Assembly: GCA_003481005.1 (NCBI GenBank)
Contig: QUKC01000014.1
Location: forward strand, 35,808 to 99,807
Direction: 5' to 3'
Source: Firmicutes bacterium TM09-10
GTDB lineage: Bacteria > Bacillota > Clostridia > Lachnospirales > Lachnospiraceae
Length of the DNA: 64,000 nucleotides
Below the pieces are notes generated by a model. The model saw only the letters and a program-made list of their open reading frames with translations, did no database searches and had not been told where the DNA came from. This document shows, piece after piece, positions 44,699-56,681 of the stretch. Position numbers and translations under genes: made by a program. The first letter of the stretch is position 1, and every line of letters begins with the position of its first letter.

Positions 44699-45846
44699 AA
44701 TTATACATGCCAACAAAGGTTTATAACGAGAAAGGCTGTGTCCGGCAGCACAGCCAGGAGCTGGCGGCGCTGGGAACAAAAGCACTGCTTGTAACGGGAA
44801 AGCATTCTTCCCGTGTAAACGGTTCCCTGCAGGACGTGAAGGATGCGCTGAACCGCGAGCAAGTGCCCTATGTGGTTTTTGACGGAATCGAGGAAAATCC
44901 TTCGGTGGCAACTGTGATGCGGGCGACTGCCCTGGGGCTTTCGGAAAAGGTCGATTTTGTGATCGGAATCGGCGGCGGTTCTCCCATGGACGCTTCTAAG
45001 GCAATTGCGCTGATGATCGCCAACCCGGAGAAAAAAGCAGACTTTTTATATGAAACAGATGCAGCGGTCAAACAGGCGGCAAATAAAGCCCTGCCAGTCG
45101 CGGCAGTACCGACGACAGCAGGAACCGGCTCAGAGGTTACACCGTATGCGATTTTGACGAGAATCGTGATGCCGAAAATAGAACTGACCACAGCGGCTGC
45201 TTCTGAGACTTCCACAGAAGCCAAGGCGGGCGAGCTGGTAAAACAGAGCATCAGCCACCATATTTTCCCAGAGCTTGCATTGGTGGATTCTACGTATCTG
45301 CAGACTGCTTCCAAAACCGGCTGTATCAACACGGCGGTGGATACGTTAGCACATCTGGTGGAGAGCCATTTAAACACGAACGCTACGCCCTACAGCCGTG
45401 TCTACAGCGAGATGGGTCTGCGGACCTTTGCAAAGGTAAAGGATGCGCTCGCTTCTTATGAAATCGGCGAAGCGCAGAGGGAGCTTCTTATGCAGGCGTG
45501 CACCCTCGGCGGTATGGCGATTTCCCACACCGGTACGAGTCTGCCCCACGGATTGAGCTATCGCGTAACCTGCGAACTGGGAACGCCCCACGGCAAAGCG
45601 GTTGGCATGTTTCTGCCGGGCTTTCTGCGCTGCTACGGTGACCAGGAAGAGGCGATGCGCGTTCTGACTTTGCTCGGTTTTGGCAGTCATCAGAGCTTCG
45701 AGGCCTATATTCACAGTCTGATCGGAGAAGAAAAAATTTCCCGCGAGCTCTGGGAGCGCACCATGAATGATCTGCTTTCCAACCCCGCGAAGCTCAAAAA
45801 CTATCCGTTTCAGATGGATCGGGAAAAGCTGAACGGCCTGAGGTAA
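44695..45846 (+). CDS. Iron-containing alcohol dehydrogenase
   Basis: NAD(P)-dependent group III dehydrogenase, 383 aa. A nucleotide-binding half (IGIGGGSPMDASKA, PTTAGTGSEVTPYA) is followed by an iron half with ligands Asp216, His220, His285 and His299 (AVDTLAHLVE, LPHGLSY, TPHGKAVG). A 20-odd residue Ala/Thr/Glu-rich stretch (about 163-185, IELTTAAASETSTEAKAG) sits where most relatives have a short loop. Substrate unknown. It is coupled to the HD protein. Confidence 0.88.
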   Translation: MKLYMPTKVYNEKGCVRQHSQELAALGTKALLVTGKHSSRVNGSLQDVKDALNREQVPYVVFDGIEENPSVATVMRATALGLSEKVDFVIGIGGGSPMDASKAIALMIANPEKKADFLYETDAAVKQAANKALPVAAVPTTAGTGSEVTPYAILTRIVMPKIELTTAAASETSTEAKAGELVKQSISHHIFPELALVDSTYLQTASKTGCINTAVDTLAHLVESHLNTNATPYSRVYSEMGLRTFAKVKDALASYEIGEAQRELLMQACTLGGMAISHTGTSLPHGLSYRVTCELGTPHGKAVGMFLPGFLRCYGDQEEAMRVLTLLGFGSHQSFEAYIHSLIGEEKISRELWERTMNDLLSNPAKLKNYPFQMDREKLNGLR

Positions 45847-45862
45847 AATACCAGTCGCATCA

Positions 45863-46669
45863 TTACTTGATCTTTCGAAACTCTAACGGTGTCCGTCCGG
45901 TGTTTTTGCGGAACATGGCGATAAAGTGACTCGGATCGGAAAAACCGGTCTGCGCAGCGATTTCCTGCACCTCCATCCGCGGTGCTGTCAGCAGAAGCTC
46001 TTTGGCACGGTTGATGCGGCAGGTCATCAGATATTCGTAGACCGAGCAGCCCAGAAAACGCTGAAACAGCCGTGATAGATATTGGGGCGTGACAAATACC
46101 TGACGACTCAGCTGGGCCACTGTGAGGGGCAGACTGTAGCAGGTTTCTATTTCTTCGATGACCGGAGCAACATAGCGCAGATACAGCGGATCAGAAAGAA
46201 GCTTCTGACCGTCCGGGACATCCGAAAACTGTAAAAGCACCTGATAACAGTTGACGGAGAGTACCGGGATGTTGACCGGAGGATGTTCGAAAAGCTGTAT
46301 GGCATCCTGCAGCAGCGCGCGTATATTCCGACATTGCTCTTTTGTGGTAAAAAGAATCGGCCGGTTGTTCAGGATTTTGGAAATACTGCCTTCGACTGTT
46401 CCGGAAAAGGTACAAAAGCAGGTGTACCACTCCGGAGTCTGGGCCAGATAAGAGTGTCGGATGGAGGGAGCGATCAGGACGCCTTCCTGTTCATGAAGCA
46501 GATAAGATTTTCCCTGAATGGTAATCCGCCCGCAGCCGGATTCGGTCTGTAAATAGTGATAGAAAGGGTAGCCGTTTGGACGCGAGGTCGCATCCTGCAG
46601 CCAGTGGTTTCCGATGGAATCGTAGATAAAGGGTTCGCGCACCGGGGCGTTGCGAAAATAAATCGGCAT
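45863..46669 (-). CDS. AraC-family regulator with cupin-like N-terminus
   Basis: A 268-aa cytoplasmic regulator. The N-terminal sensing domain (GCGRITIQGKSYLLHEQEGVL) precedes a C-terminal double helix-turn-helix (FVTPQYLSRLFQRFLG, IAAQTGFSDPSHFIAMFRKN, TPLEFR). ATG 46669 follows GAAAGGA; the upstream start at 46693 is less likely. Convergent with the dehydrogenase, divergent from the methyltransferase. It may regulate the beta-galactosidase gene further on, but no evidence shows this. Confidence 0.85.
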   Translation of the reverse strand: MPIYFRNAPVREPFIYDSIGNHWLQDATSRPNGYPFYHYLQTESGCGRITIQGKSYLLHEQEGVLIAPSIRHSYLAQTPEWYTCFCTFSGTVEGSISKILNNRPILFTTKEQCRNIRALLQDAIQLFEHPPVNIPVLSVNCYQVLLQFSDVPDGQKLLSDPLYLRYVAPVIEEIETCYSLPLTVAQLSRQVFVTPQYLSRLFQRFLGCSVYEYLMTCRINRAKELLLTAPRMEVQEIAAQTGFSDPSHFIAMFRKNTGRTPLEFRKIK

Positions 46670-46745
46670 AGGAGTCCTTTCTTTTAGTTTCAAAATGTTA
46701 TATTTTTCGGACAGACTTATTATACATCCGAATAGAATTTCATAC

Positions 46746-46797
46746 TATAATAAAATTGCCGAGCCGGTGGAGCGCTGCAAAAAAGTCTGTGCAGCGC
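46746..46797 (+). promoter_or_regulatory. -10 box and leader hairpin before the methyltransferase
   Basis: TATAAT at 46746-46751, without a clear -35. GCGCTGCA (46772-46779) pairs with 46790-46797, 44 bp before the start codon. Confidence 0.4.
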
Positions 46798-46840
46798 GTC
46801 AGCGTTTTCGGAGCCGCCATGCGGCAGATTGTGAGGAAAT

Positions 46841-48040
46841 ATGTACGCAGAAGCCATTCTGAAGAAGGGCGAAGGACGCACGCTTAAAAGCGGCGGCGCC
46901 TGGGTTTACGACAACGAGATTGATCGCGTTGAGGGAGACTATGAAAACGGAGATATTCTTGCGGTAAAGGATTTTGATGGTTTCTTTTTGGGATGGGGCT
47001 TTATCAATACCCGTTCAAAAATTACAATCCGGGTGATGAGCCGCAGAAAAGAACATGAGATCACAGAAGAATTTCTGGAAAAGCGGGTGCGCAACGCATG
47101 GGAATATCGTAAAGCGACCGTAGACACCGGATGCTGCCGTCTGATTTTCGGTGAAGCAGACTGGCTGCCGGGGCTGGTAGTGGACAAGTTCTCCGATGTA
47201 CTGGTGGTGGAATCCCTGGCGCTTGGGATCGACCGTTTGAAGCCGACGATCCTTTCTCTTGTGAAAAAAGTGCTGGCAGAGGACGGTATCCTGATCCGCG
47301 GCATCTATGAGCGCAGCGATGCAAAGGTACGCCTGCAGGAAGGCATGGAACGCTTCAAGGGGTTTATCGGTGATCCGTTCCCCACAGAGGTAGAAATCAC
47401 AGAAAATGGTGTCCGTTACATCGTGGATGTGGAAGACGGACAAAAGACCGGATTTTTCCTGGACCAGAAATACAACCGACAGGCGATTCACAGACTCTGT
47501 CCTGACAAAAAGGTACTGGACTGCTTTACCCATACCGGTTCTTTTGCGCTGAACGCGGGGATTGCGGGTGCGAGGGAGGTGCTCGGCGTGGACGCGTCCA
47601 TGACCGGTGTAAAGCAGGCGGAAAAAAATGCGGCATTAAACGGACTTTCCGATCGCGTAAAATTTACCTGTGCAGATGTCTTTGAGCTGCTTCCCGAGCT
47701 GGAAAAAAAGGGCGAGCAGTATGATGTCGTAATCCTGGATCCTCCCGCATTTACCAAATCCAGAAGCTCCATCAAAAATGCGGTAAAAGGGTACCGTGAA
47801 ATCAATCTGCGGGGCATGAAGCTGGTAAAAGACAACGGATTTTTAGTGACCTGCTCCTGTTCCCACTTTATGGATCCGGAGCTGTTCGCAAAGACCATCC
47901 GCGAAGCAGCCCACGGAGCGCATAAGAGACTGCGTCAGGTGGAATTTAAAACACAGGCGCCGGATCATCCGATCCTCTGGGCGGCGGAGGAATCCTACTA
48001 CCTGAAATTCTATATTTTCCAGGTGTGTGAGGAGCTGTAA
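46841..48040 (+). CDS. Class I rRNA methyltransferase, RlmI-like
   Basis: A 399-aa protein with an N-terminal PUA domain (LKSGGAWVYDNEIDRVEG), a middle domain (GEADWLPGLVVDKFSD) and a Rossmann methyltransferase domain: KVLDCFTHTGSFALNAG, LGVDAS, VILDPPAFTKS and TCSCSHFM. It is expected to make 5-methylcytosine in 23S rRNA. Site GAGGAAAT. Family strong; exact nucleotide inferred. Confidence 0.88.
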   Translation: MYAEAILKKGEGRTLKSGGAWVYDNEIDRVEGDYENGDILAVKDFDGFFLGWGFINTRSKITIRVMSRRKEHEITEEFLEKRVRNAWEYRKATVDTGCCRLIFGEADWLPGLVVDKFSDVLVVESLALGIDRLKPTILSLVKKVLAEDGILIRGIYERSDAKVRLQEGMERFKGFIGDPFPTEVEITENGVRYIVDVEDGQKTGFFLDQKYNRQAIHRLCPDKKVLDCFTHTGSFALNAGIAGAREVLGVDASMTGVKQAEKNAALNGLSDRVKFTCADVFELLPELEKKGEQYDVVILDPPAFTKSRSSIKNAVKGYREINLRGMKLVKDNGFLVTCSCSHFMDPELFAKTIREAAHGAHKRLRQVEFKTQAPDHPILWAAEESYYLKFYIFQVCEEL

Positions 48041-51055
<3,015 letters not shown>

Positions 51056-51131
51056 TCGCGCAGCTGCGAATTGAAATGCTATAAAGGGCTCTGCTACGCA
51101 GGTGGAGAAAACTGTAGCACAGAATAAAACG

Positions 51132-51176
51132 ACCTCCGGGCTGGCGTCGAAAAGACGACAGACCCGGAGGTTTTTC
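51132..51176. terminator. Terminator after beta-galactosidase
   Basis: ACCTCCGGG (51132-51140) pairs with 51163-51171; an inner CGTC/GACG adds to it, then five T's. It lies between convergent beta-galactosidase and peptidase genes. Confidence 0.8.
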
Positions 51177-51235
51177 CTTTCGGTGTTAAAGAATATTTAC
51201 AAAACTTCCTGTGTTTTGTGCTGGACAGGAAACGT

Positions 51236-52300
51236 TCAGGCGTGATAATCCTGATTCAGATAAGCCTTTAACAGCCGGAATGTATTCTCCATTCCCTTTA
51301 CATGGCTGCGCTCATAGCCGTGAGAAGCGTATACACCGGAGCCGATCAGCCCGTGGCGGCAATCGATACCGGAACGAAGCCCTGCTTCTGCGTCGGAGCC
51401 GTAGTGGGGATATACGTCAACTGCAAAGTCAACCTTGGCGGTGCGCGCTGCCTCGATCAGAGCAGAAACAACATCGTAATGATAAGGACCGCCGGAATCC
51501 TTTGCGCAGATGGAAACCTGGGTTTCTTTGCAGGAAAGGCCATCTCCGACGCAGCCCATATCGACTGCGAGAATTTCTGCGACATCAGCAGGAATCGAAG
51601 CAGAGCCGCCGTGACCGACTTCTTCAAAAACGGTGATATGCTGATAGATTTTGCGGGCGGGCTTTTTGTCGGTTTCCTTTAAATATTTTGCAAAGCCGAG
51701 CAGGATGCCTACACTCAGCTTATCGTCGAGAAAACGACTCTTAATATAGCCGGATTCTGTTACGGTCGTGCGGGGATCAAAGCAGACGATGTCACCGGTC
51801 ATAATGCCGAGAGCCTCGGTATCTGCCTTGCTTTCTACGGGCTCGTCCAATACGACCTCCATTGCATCATAGGAACGGGCAGTGTCATTGTAGCTGCCGT
51901 TTACATGGATCGAGGCGTTTTTTAATTGGAACGTGCCGGAATAAACCTTGCCGCTTCTGGTGTAAATGCGGCAGTTTTCCGCCTCTGCATTGTTTGGATT
52001 CATGCCGCCGAGAGCACTCAGCATCAGACGTCCTTTTTCGTTGACGCTGCAAACCATACCGCCCAGGGTATCCATGTGCGCTTCCAGCAAAATCGGTGCG
52101 TCCGCAGGATCGTCCGCCTGGTCAGGACCGTCATTGACACATACAAAAATGCCGCCCTTGTTGGTCAGCTTTGCATCGTAGCCCAGCTTTTTATATGCTC
52201 CGAGGACATACTCCGCCGCGTGTGCAGTAAAGCCGGTCGGACTGTCAATGGAAAGAATTTTTTTGGTCTGTTCTAACATATAAGACGTTATATCGTTCAT
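51236..52300 (-). CDS. M42-family metallopeptidase
   Basis: A 354-aa binuclear-metal aminopeptidase of the FrvX/glutamyl-aminopeptidase type that trims oligopeptides in the cytoplasm. Metal and catalytic residues are visible in LLEAHMDTLGG, SRFLDDKLSVG, VFEEVGHGG, AVDMG and YASHGYERSH. The ATG at 52300 follows GAGAGGAAGAG, which directly abuts family 1 repeat copy C, so this gene has the same leader as the metal regulator and ATPase. Confidence 0.9.
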   Translation of the reverse strand: MNDITSYMLEQTKKILSIDSPTGFTAHAAEYVLGAYKKLGYDAKLTNKGGIFVCVNDGPDQADDPADAPILLEAHMDTLGGMVCSVNEKGRLMLSALGGMNPNNAEAENCRIYTRSGKVYSGTFQLKNASIHVNGSYNDTARSYDAMEVVLDEPVESKADTEALGIMTGDIVCFDPRTTVTESGYIKSRFLDDKLSVGILLGFAKYLKETDKKPARKIYQHITVFEEVGHGGSASIPADVAEILAVDMGCVGDGLSCKETQVSICAKDSGGPYHYDVVSALIEAARTAKVDFAVDVYPHYGSDAEAGLRSGIDCRHGLIGSGVYASHGYERSHVKGMENTFRLLKAYLNQDYHA

Positions 52301-52308
52301 CTCTTCCT

Positions 52309-52400
52309 CTCATTTCTGCGCACGTTTTTTGCGCATGTCGAGTTTGTGTCAAGTGCGCGCAGACACAAATCTCGGGATTGAAAAATTTTATTTTTCAATC
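52309..52400 (-). repeat. Family 1 structured leader repeat, copy C
   Basis: Read on the minus strand from 52400: GATTGAAAAATAAAATTTTT hairpin I, TTTGTGTC/GACACAAA hairpin II with loop GCGCAC, then GTGCGC, ending 8 nt before the M42 start codon. It is about 93% identical to copies A and B by eye. Confidence 0.85.
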
Positions 52401-52479
52401 TTCGTACCTCTTTTCGAAATTGTTTTGCTGTCGGGTTGCTGTGGGGAACCCTCTTCAATCCGATACTAACAGGATACAA

Positions 52480-52690
52480 AAGCACACCGCGTCTGTCAAT
52501 TGGAAAGCGTGCGCGTGCGTACTGCCTGCCAGTCGTCAGAGCGCGTGCCGCGCCGACCCGCTGCACTAAAGCAGTGCAGCGTGCCGTGTCCGTGTTGCCT
52601 TGCCAGTCAGTCAGAGCGTGCGCTGCGCTTGCGCTCTGCCGCCTGTCAGGGCACCCCGTCCATGCTCTGTCGCGCATCCCGTCCGCGCCC
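52480..52690 (+). repeat. GC-rich leader with direct repeats and hairpins
   Basis: A sharp rise in GC against AT-rich flanks. Two imperfect direct repeats share GCCAGTC..GTCAGAGCG (52521-52552 and 52594-52628). GCTGCAC..GTGCAGC and AGAGCG..CGCTCT form hairpins. It lies 145 bp before the radical SAM gene. No conserved protein was recognised; the 533-bp gap 52301-52833 otherwise holds repeat copy C. Confidence 0.5.
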
Positions 52691-52833
52691 ACATGGGACA
52701 AAATGTTGTTTAATGGGAAAATATGCCACAAAAACGGGAATTTGGGCAATGAAAAGAATCAAAAGCCGTCGTAAGATGGGGACAAATGAAAGAGAAATAA
52801 ATTTAGGCAGAGCGAGAAAGGAGTCAGAACGAC

Positions 52834-54246
52834 ATGGCTGAAAACAAAGTAGTACATGCAGCGCAGCGTGCCGCTTTCAGTGTTGCGATCGACGCAGCGA
52901 TTAAAGCAGTAAGAGGAAAAGGAACAGAACATATGACAGAAGAGGCGGTCAAGCTGATCAATCTGGCAGAGCCGCTGCTGAGCAAGAGATATAAGGCGAG
53001 TGCATTTGATGCTGCCCGCAAATTTGTGCAGGATCCAAACGGAAAATGGATGGAGTACGCGTACCGTGCCATCAACGAGATCGATCCTCATATTTTAAAA
53101 ATGAATGTGCTGAACCTTGGTTATGAAGGTATGTTTTCCGGTTACAATTATGTGATGGAGCTGAGAAAAAAATACGACTGCAACATGCCCTGGATCCTGT
53201 TGTTTGATCCTACCGCATCCTGTAACCTGCATTGTAAAGGCTGCTGGGCTGCAGAATATGGCAAGACCCTGAACCTGACCTATGAAGAAATGGATAAGCT
53301 GGTAACGGAGGGAGAAGAGCTGGGGATTCACTGGTATATGTGTACCGGCGGTGAACCGATGTGCCGTAAAAATGACCTGCTGAAGCTGGCAGCAGCACAT
53401 CAGAGTTCAGTATTCCATCTGTTCACCAACGGAACCCTGATCGATGAGGAGTTCTGTAAGGAGGTACAGAAGGTCGGAAATATGGCATTCTTTATTTCCA
53501 TCGAAGGCATCGGGGATGCAACAGATGACCGTCGTGGGAAGGGCGTATTCGACAAGGTGATGCATGCAATGGATCTGATGCAGAAGTACGGATTGCTTTA
53601 TGGCACTTCCATTTGTTATACGAGTCAGAACTACAAGGCGGTTACAAGCGACGAATTCATCGACATGCTGATCAGCCACGGCGTCCGCTTCAACTGGTAC
53701 TTCCATTATATGCCGATCGGTGATGGCGCAAACGTGGATTTGATGCTGAACGCAGAGCAGAGAGAGTATATGATCCACAGAGTTCGCGAGATCCGTGGCC
53801 TGACCGGTGGTAAGCAGATTTTCTGCATTGACTTCCAGAATGACGGCGAATACATTGACGGATGTATTGCAGGAGGGCGGCAGTACGCACATATCAATCC
53901 TGCCGGAGATGTGGAGCCCTGCGTATTCATCCATTATTCCAACGCAAATATCCATGAAAAGAGTCTGCTGGAATGTCTGCAGCAGCCTCTGTTTAAGGAA
54001 TATCATAAGGGACAGCCCTTCAACCACAACCATTTAAGACCTTGTCCGATGCTGGAAAATCCGGAGCTTCTGGGAGAAATGGTAAAACGCAGCGGCGCTC
54101 ACAGCACCGATATGCAGCAGCCGGAATCCACACAGGATGTCTTCAATCGCTGCAGACCCTATGCACAGCAGTGGACGCCTGCCGCAGAGAGAATCTGGGC
54201 AGAAGAGCATCCGGACTGTGGTTCTTGCACAGCCTGTTCCAAATAA
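52834..54246 (+). CDS. Radical SAM/SPASM-type enzyme
   Basis: A 470-aa Fe-S protein. After a roughly 100-residue helical N-terminal region comes the radical SAM cluster CNLHCKGC (Cys130, 134, 137), GGEP at about 174-177, and a C-terminal Cys-rich part (CIAGGRQYAHINPAGDVEPC, ending CGSCTACSK) that would bind auxiliary clusters. AGAAAGGAG precedes the ATG. No precursor peptide gene or partner was seen nearby, so the substrate is open. Confidence 0.85.
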   Translation: MAENKVVHAAQRAAFSVAIDAAIKAVRGKGTEHMTEEAVKLINLAEPLLSKRYKASAFDAARKFVQDPNGKWMEYAYRAINEIDPHILKMNVLNLGYEGMFSGYNYVMELRKKYDCNMPWILLFDPTASCNLHCKGCWAAEYGKTLNLTYEEMDKLVTEGEELGIHWYMCTGGEPMCRKNDLLKLAAAHQSSVFHLFTNGTLIDEEFCKEVQKVGNMAFFISIEGIGDATDDRRGKGVFDKVMHAMDLMQKYGLLYGTSICYTSQNYKAVTSDEFIDMLISHGVRFNWYFHYMPIGDGANVDLMLNAEQREYMIHRVREIRGLTGGKQIFCIDFQNDGEYIDGCIAGGRQYAHINPAGDVEPCVFIHYSNANIHEKSLLECLQQPLFKEYHKGQPFNHNHLRPCPMLENPELLGEMVKRSGAHSTDMQQPESTQDVFNRCRPYAQQWTPAAERIWAEEHPDCGSCTACSK

Positions 54247-54439
54247 AGCAGGATAAGCCGGAATTTTCCAAAGCACCGCAGCGTGCAGAGTTTTTAAAAA
54301 CTTCCTTTTTACAAAAGTGTGTCTGATGCATAATCACTTATAATTATTCGCTTTTGCCACTTTTATACATTTTATATTCATTTTTCCATAATGTGGAGCT
54401 TATTTTTTGATAAGTTGTCGTGCAATTTATTAGAATAGA

Positions 54440-54484
54440 ATATTGAAAGAGCCAGCACCTTGAATGGGCTGACTCTTTCAATAT
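54440..54484. terminator. Long hairpin between convergent genes
   Basis: ATATTGAAAGAGCCAGC (54440-54456) pairs with 54468-54484 with one G-U. It separates the radical SAM gene from the convergent DUF3784 gene. It has no strong T-run beyond the stem's own T's. Confidence 0.6.
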
Positions 54485-54508
54485 CACCTGTAATTGACAA
54501 ACAGGGAT

Positions 54509-54844
54509 TTACTTTAATAAATATTTTTCAAACGCTTTATGATTATCAAAATGGACTTCTCTAAAAAACAGAACCAACCAAATAATATAGGTTGGTATAG
54601 CCATATATGGGGTTAAAAAGCAGGATAATAACGCTCCTGCCAACATTGTAACAGTCCACATGAAGCACTGATTTCTTATATCACGAGAGATATGAGCTTT
54701 ATCATACAATGCCTGTTCTTCTTTAGAAAATGAATTAAATCCTGAAACAAATTTTGCTGCTTTTTCCTTAAAAATAGCAAATAATACACCTATAATCACA
54801 AATGGTATTACCAAAATTATACATGACCAAAATCCTATATTCAT
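54509..54844 (-). CDS. DUF3784 family membrane protein
   Basis: A 111-aa protein with an N-terminal helix (FWSCIILVIPFVIIGVLFAI), the conserved loop NSFSKEEQALYDKAHISRDIRN, and two further helices. AAGAGGAGGT lies upstream. Function unknown; it sits with another small membrane protein gene 59 bp upstream, probably an operon. Confidence 0.8.
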   Translation of the reverse strand: MNIGFWSCIILVIPFVIIGVLFAIFKEKAAKFVSGFNSFSKEEQALYDKAHISRDIRNQCFMWTVTMLAGALLSCFLTPYMAIPTYIIWLVLFFREVHFDNHKAFEKYLLK

Positions 54845-54903
54845 AATACATACCTCCTCTTAAATTCCGATTCTCTTAATTTTACAAACAGGAAATTCTA
54901 CTT

Positions 54904-55293
54904 CTAATTTTCAATAGTCCTCTCGAATCCCAGATAACGGCTTCCCTGGAATGTCAGCTTTCCTTCATCTCCTTCTGCCAGCATTCCATACTCTTCTCCA
55001 TATACAGAAAACTCCATCCGATCGCCGCTTTCCACCTCAAAAGTAATATAATAAGAGGTACTGGTGGTAGTATGATACCCGTGGGTTCCTGAAGTATCTC
55101 CTCCAACCGGCTCGTTGTGATGTGTCGTATTCTGTCGCTTGGCAGTCACTCTGGCTTCCACCGTTAAACGGGGAGAATTATTATTTTTATTCCAAGTTCT
55201 TATTCCACTTATAAAGGTAAATAAGATCATCCCAAATATTAGTAAAAACATAACTGGAAAAATCAAATCAAATAAATCAAACATCATATTCAT
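54904..55293 (-). CDS. DUF2500 family protein
   Basis: A 129-aa protein with one N-terminal membrane helix (LIFPVMFLLIFGMILFTFIS), then a soluble beta domain (RLTVEARVTAKRQNTTHHN, YYITFEVESGDRMEFSVYGEE, GDEGKLTFQGSRYLGFER). The family is of unknown function. AGAGGAGAG precedes the ATG. Transcribed with the DUF3784 gene. Confidence 0.82.
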   Translation of the reverse strand: MNMMFDLFDLIFPVMFLLIFGMILFTFISGIRTWNKNNNSPRLTVEARVTAKRQNTTHHNEPVGGDTSGTHGYHTTTSTSYYITFEVESGDRMEFSVYGEEYGMLAEGDEGKLTFQGSRYLGFERTIEN

Positions 55294-55699
55294 AAACTCT
55301 CCTCTTGTAACTTCCGATTGTATAACAGTAGTCTAACACATGTTGTTCAAAAATACTACAGCCAGCTAATGTCTGTAATTTGTTTTCCATAATAGTTTCC
55401 TTTCAAAAATATTTTATATTTTCTATATCTTGGTGTTTGAAAAACAGCCTCATAGACATTGGTTAATGCTTGTACTCATTACCTTAAAATCACAACCTCT
55501 TAAAAAGGCTTCCCAGATTATCTGGAAAGCCTTATTGTATTTGAATTTGGACTATTTGATTTTCTAATTGCATACGCAATTCGTGAAATGTATAATTATA
55601 CTGTTGATACATCAGACACACAAATGTAAATAGGGACTTTATAAAAGATAAAGGAGCCTCGTTGGTTCTGTAAAATATTTATTATGATATTTTATGGGA

Positions 55700-55845
55700 T
55701 CTGCGGGGCGTTTTTATCGTATAGGAAACTTCGTTTCCATACGATAAAAACGCTCCGCGAGGATGCGCACTCGGCGCAGGGGTAGATGGTTGCCGAGGCA
55801 ACCGCGCCTCGGCGCGAGAATGTGCCAAGGCACATTCTTTTTTAT
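55700..55845 (+). ncRNA. Candidate structured RNA: three hairpins ending in a terminator
   Basis: Hairpin 1: GCGTTTTTATCGTAT (55708-55722) pairs with 55739-55753, with inner GGAAAC/GTTTCC and an outer GCGG/CCGC. Hairpin 2: GGTTGCC-GA-GGCAACC (55788-55803) inside GGCGC/GCGCC. Hairpin 3: GAATGTGCC-AA-GGCACATTC (55818-55837) plus six T's, a textbook terminator. No ORF precedes it on this strand. The 694-bp gap 55294-55987 also holds an isolated hairpin at 55505-55533. RNA, repeat or terminator array cannot be distinguished here. Confidence 0.5.
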
Positions 55846-55899
55846 TCTCCTGACATATCGTTTTGCAGAAAGCATTTATTGAAATTCGATAAATAAATA

Positions 55900-55928
55900 T
55901 TGACTTTCAATGCAAATGGTGTTATCTT
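55900..55928 (+). promoter_or_regulatory. Promoter of the DUF2975 operon
   Basis: TTGACT (55900-55905), 17-bp spacer, TATCTT (55923-55928), 60 bp before the start codon. Confidence 0.5.
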
Positions 55929-55987
55929 CACAGTAAGAGAGACCTATTTTGAAAGCCGCACAGGTATGCGGCAGGATGGAGGAACCA

Positions 55988-56434
55988 ATGAAAGACAGAC
56001 TGACACTGTTTACCAAATATCTTCTGGACGTGCTGTTTTATGCCGGAATTGTTGTGACTGTGACGCTGCCCCTTGGCATACGCTTTTATGGAAAGTATGA
56101 CAGTTATTTCGGGCAGCACTGGCTCAGACTGACGATCCTGTTCGGAATTTCCGGAATCTTTGCATTGATACTTTTGCAGGAGCTGCGAAAGATGTTTAAA
56201 ACGGTGCTGAACGGAGACTGCTTTATCCGGGAAAATGTGCAAAGCTTAAAGCGGATGGGAATCTGCAGCTTCTGCATTGCGGCAGTTACTGCGCTGCGCC
56301 TGTTTCTTTATCTGACCCCTGCGGTACTGATCACGATCCTGGTATTTGTGATTGCGGGACTTTTTTCTCTGGTGCTGTCCCGGGTCTTTGATGCAGCTGT
56401 GACCTATAAGCTGGAAAATGACCTGACGATCTGA
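55988..56434 (+). CDS. DUF2975 family membrane protein
   Basis: A 148-aa protein with four predicted helices (LLDVLFYAGIVVTVTLPLG, LTILFGISGIFALILLQEL, CSFCIAAVTALRLFLYL, ILVFVIAGLFSLVL) and the conserved NGDCFIRENVQSLKRMG loop. ATGGAGGAACC precedes ATG 55988. It is followed by a small XRE gene, the usual partner of this family, suggesting that the pair forms a membrane sensor and regulator. Confidence 0.82.
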   Translation: MKDRLTLFTKYLLDVLFYAGIVVTVTLPLGIRFYGKYDSYFGQHWLRLTILFGISGIFALILLQELRKMFKTVLNGDCFIRENVQSLKRMGICSFCIAAVTALRLFLYLTPAVLITILVFVIAGLFSLVLSRVFDAAVTYKLENDLTI

Positions 56435-56456
56435 GCACCGAATGGAGGAGAAAGAC

Positions 56457-56681
56457 ATGATCATGATCAACCTGGACGTAATGATGGCGAAACGCAAAAA
56501 GGGACTGACAGAGCTTGCCGGAGAGGTAGACATCACGCTGGCAAACCTTTCTATCCTGAAAAATAATAAGGCAAAGGCGGTGCGGCTGTCTACGCTGAAT
56601 GCGATCTGCAAGGCGCTGGACTGCCAGCCCGGCGATATCCTGCAATATGTAGATGATGAGGAGGATGTAGAAAATGAATGA
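56457..56681 (+). CDS. Small XRE-family regulator (YozG-like)
   Basis: A 74-aa protein that is almost entirely one helix-turn-helix (LAGEVDITLANLSILKNNKAKA, LNAICKALDCQPGDILQY). GGAGGAGA is spaced for ATG 56457 rather than 56442. It overlaps the DUF4173 gene by 8 bp, so the three genes are co-transcribed. Confidence 0.88.
   Translation: MIMINLDVMMAKRKKGLTELAGEVDITLANLSILKNNKAKAVRLSTLNAICKALDCQPGDILQYVDDEEDVENE

Noticed and set aside
52436..52841. Overlapping 110-codon frames through the GC-rich leader
   Set aside because: They are Arg/Ala/Cys-rich, typical of chance frames in GC-rich repeats, and overlap each other in two frames.
52834..54246. RiPP maturation cluster around the radical SAM enzyme
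   Set aside because: No small precursor gene, protease or exporter lies next to it; the neighbours are a peptidase facing away and a convergent DUF3784 gene.
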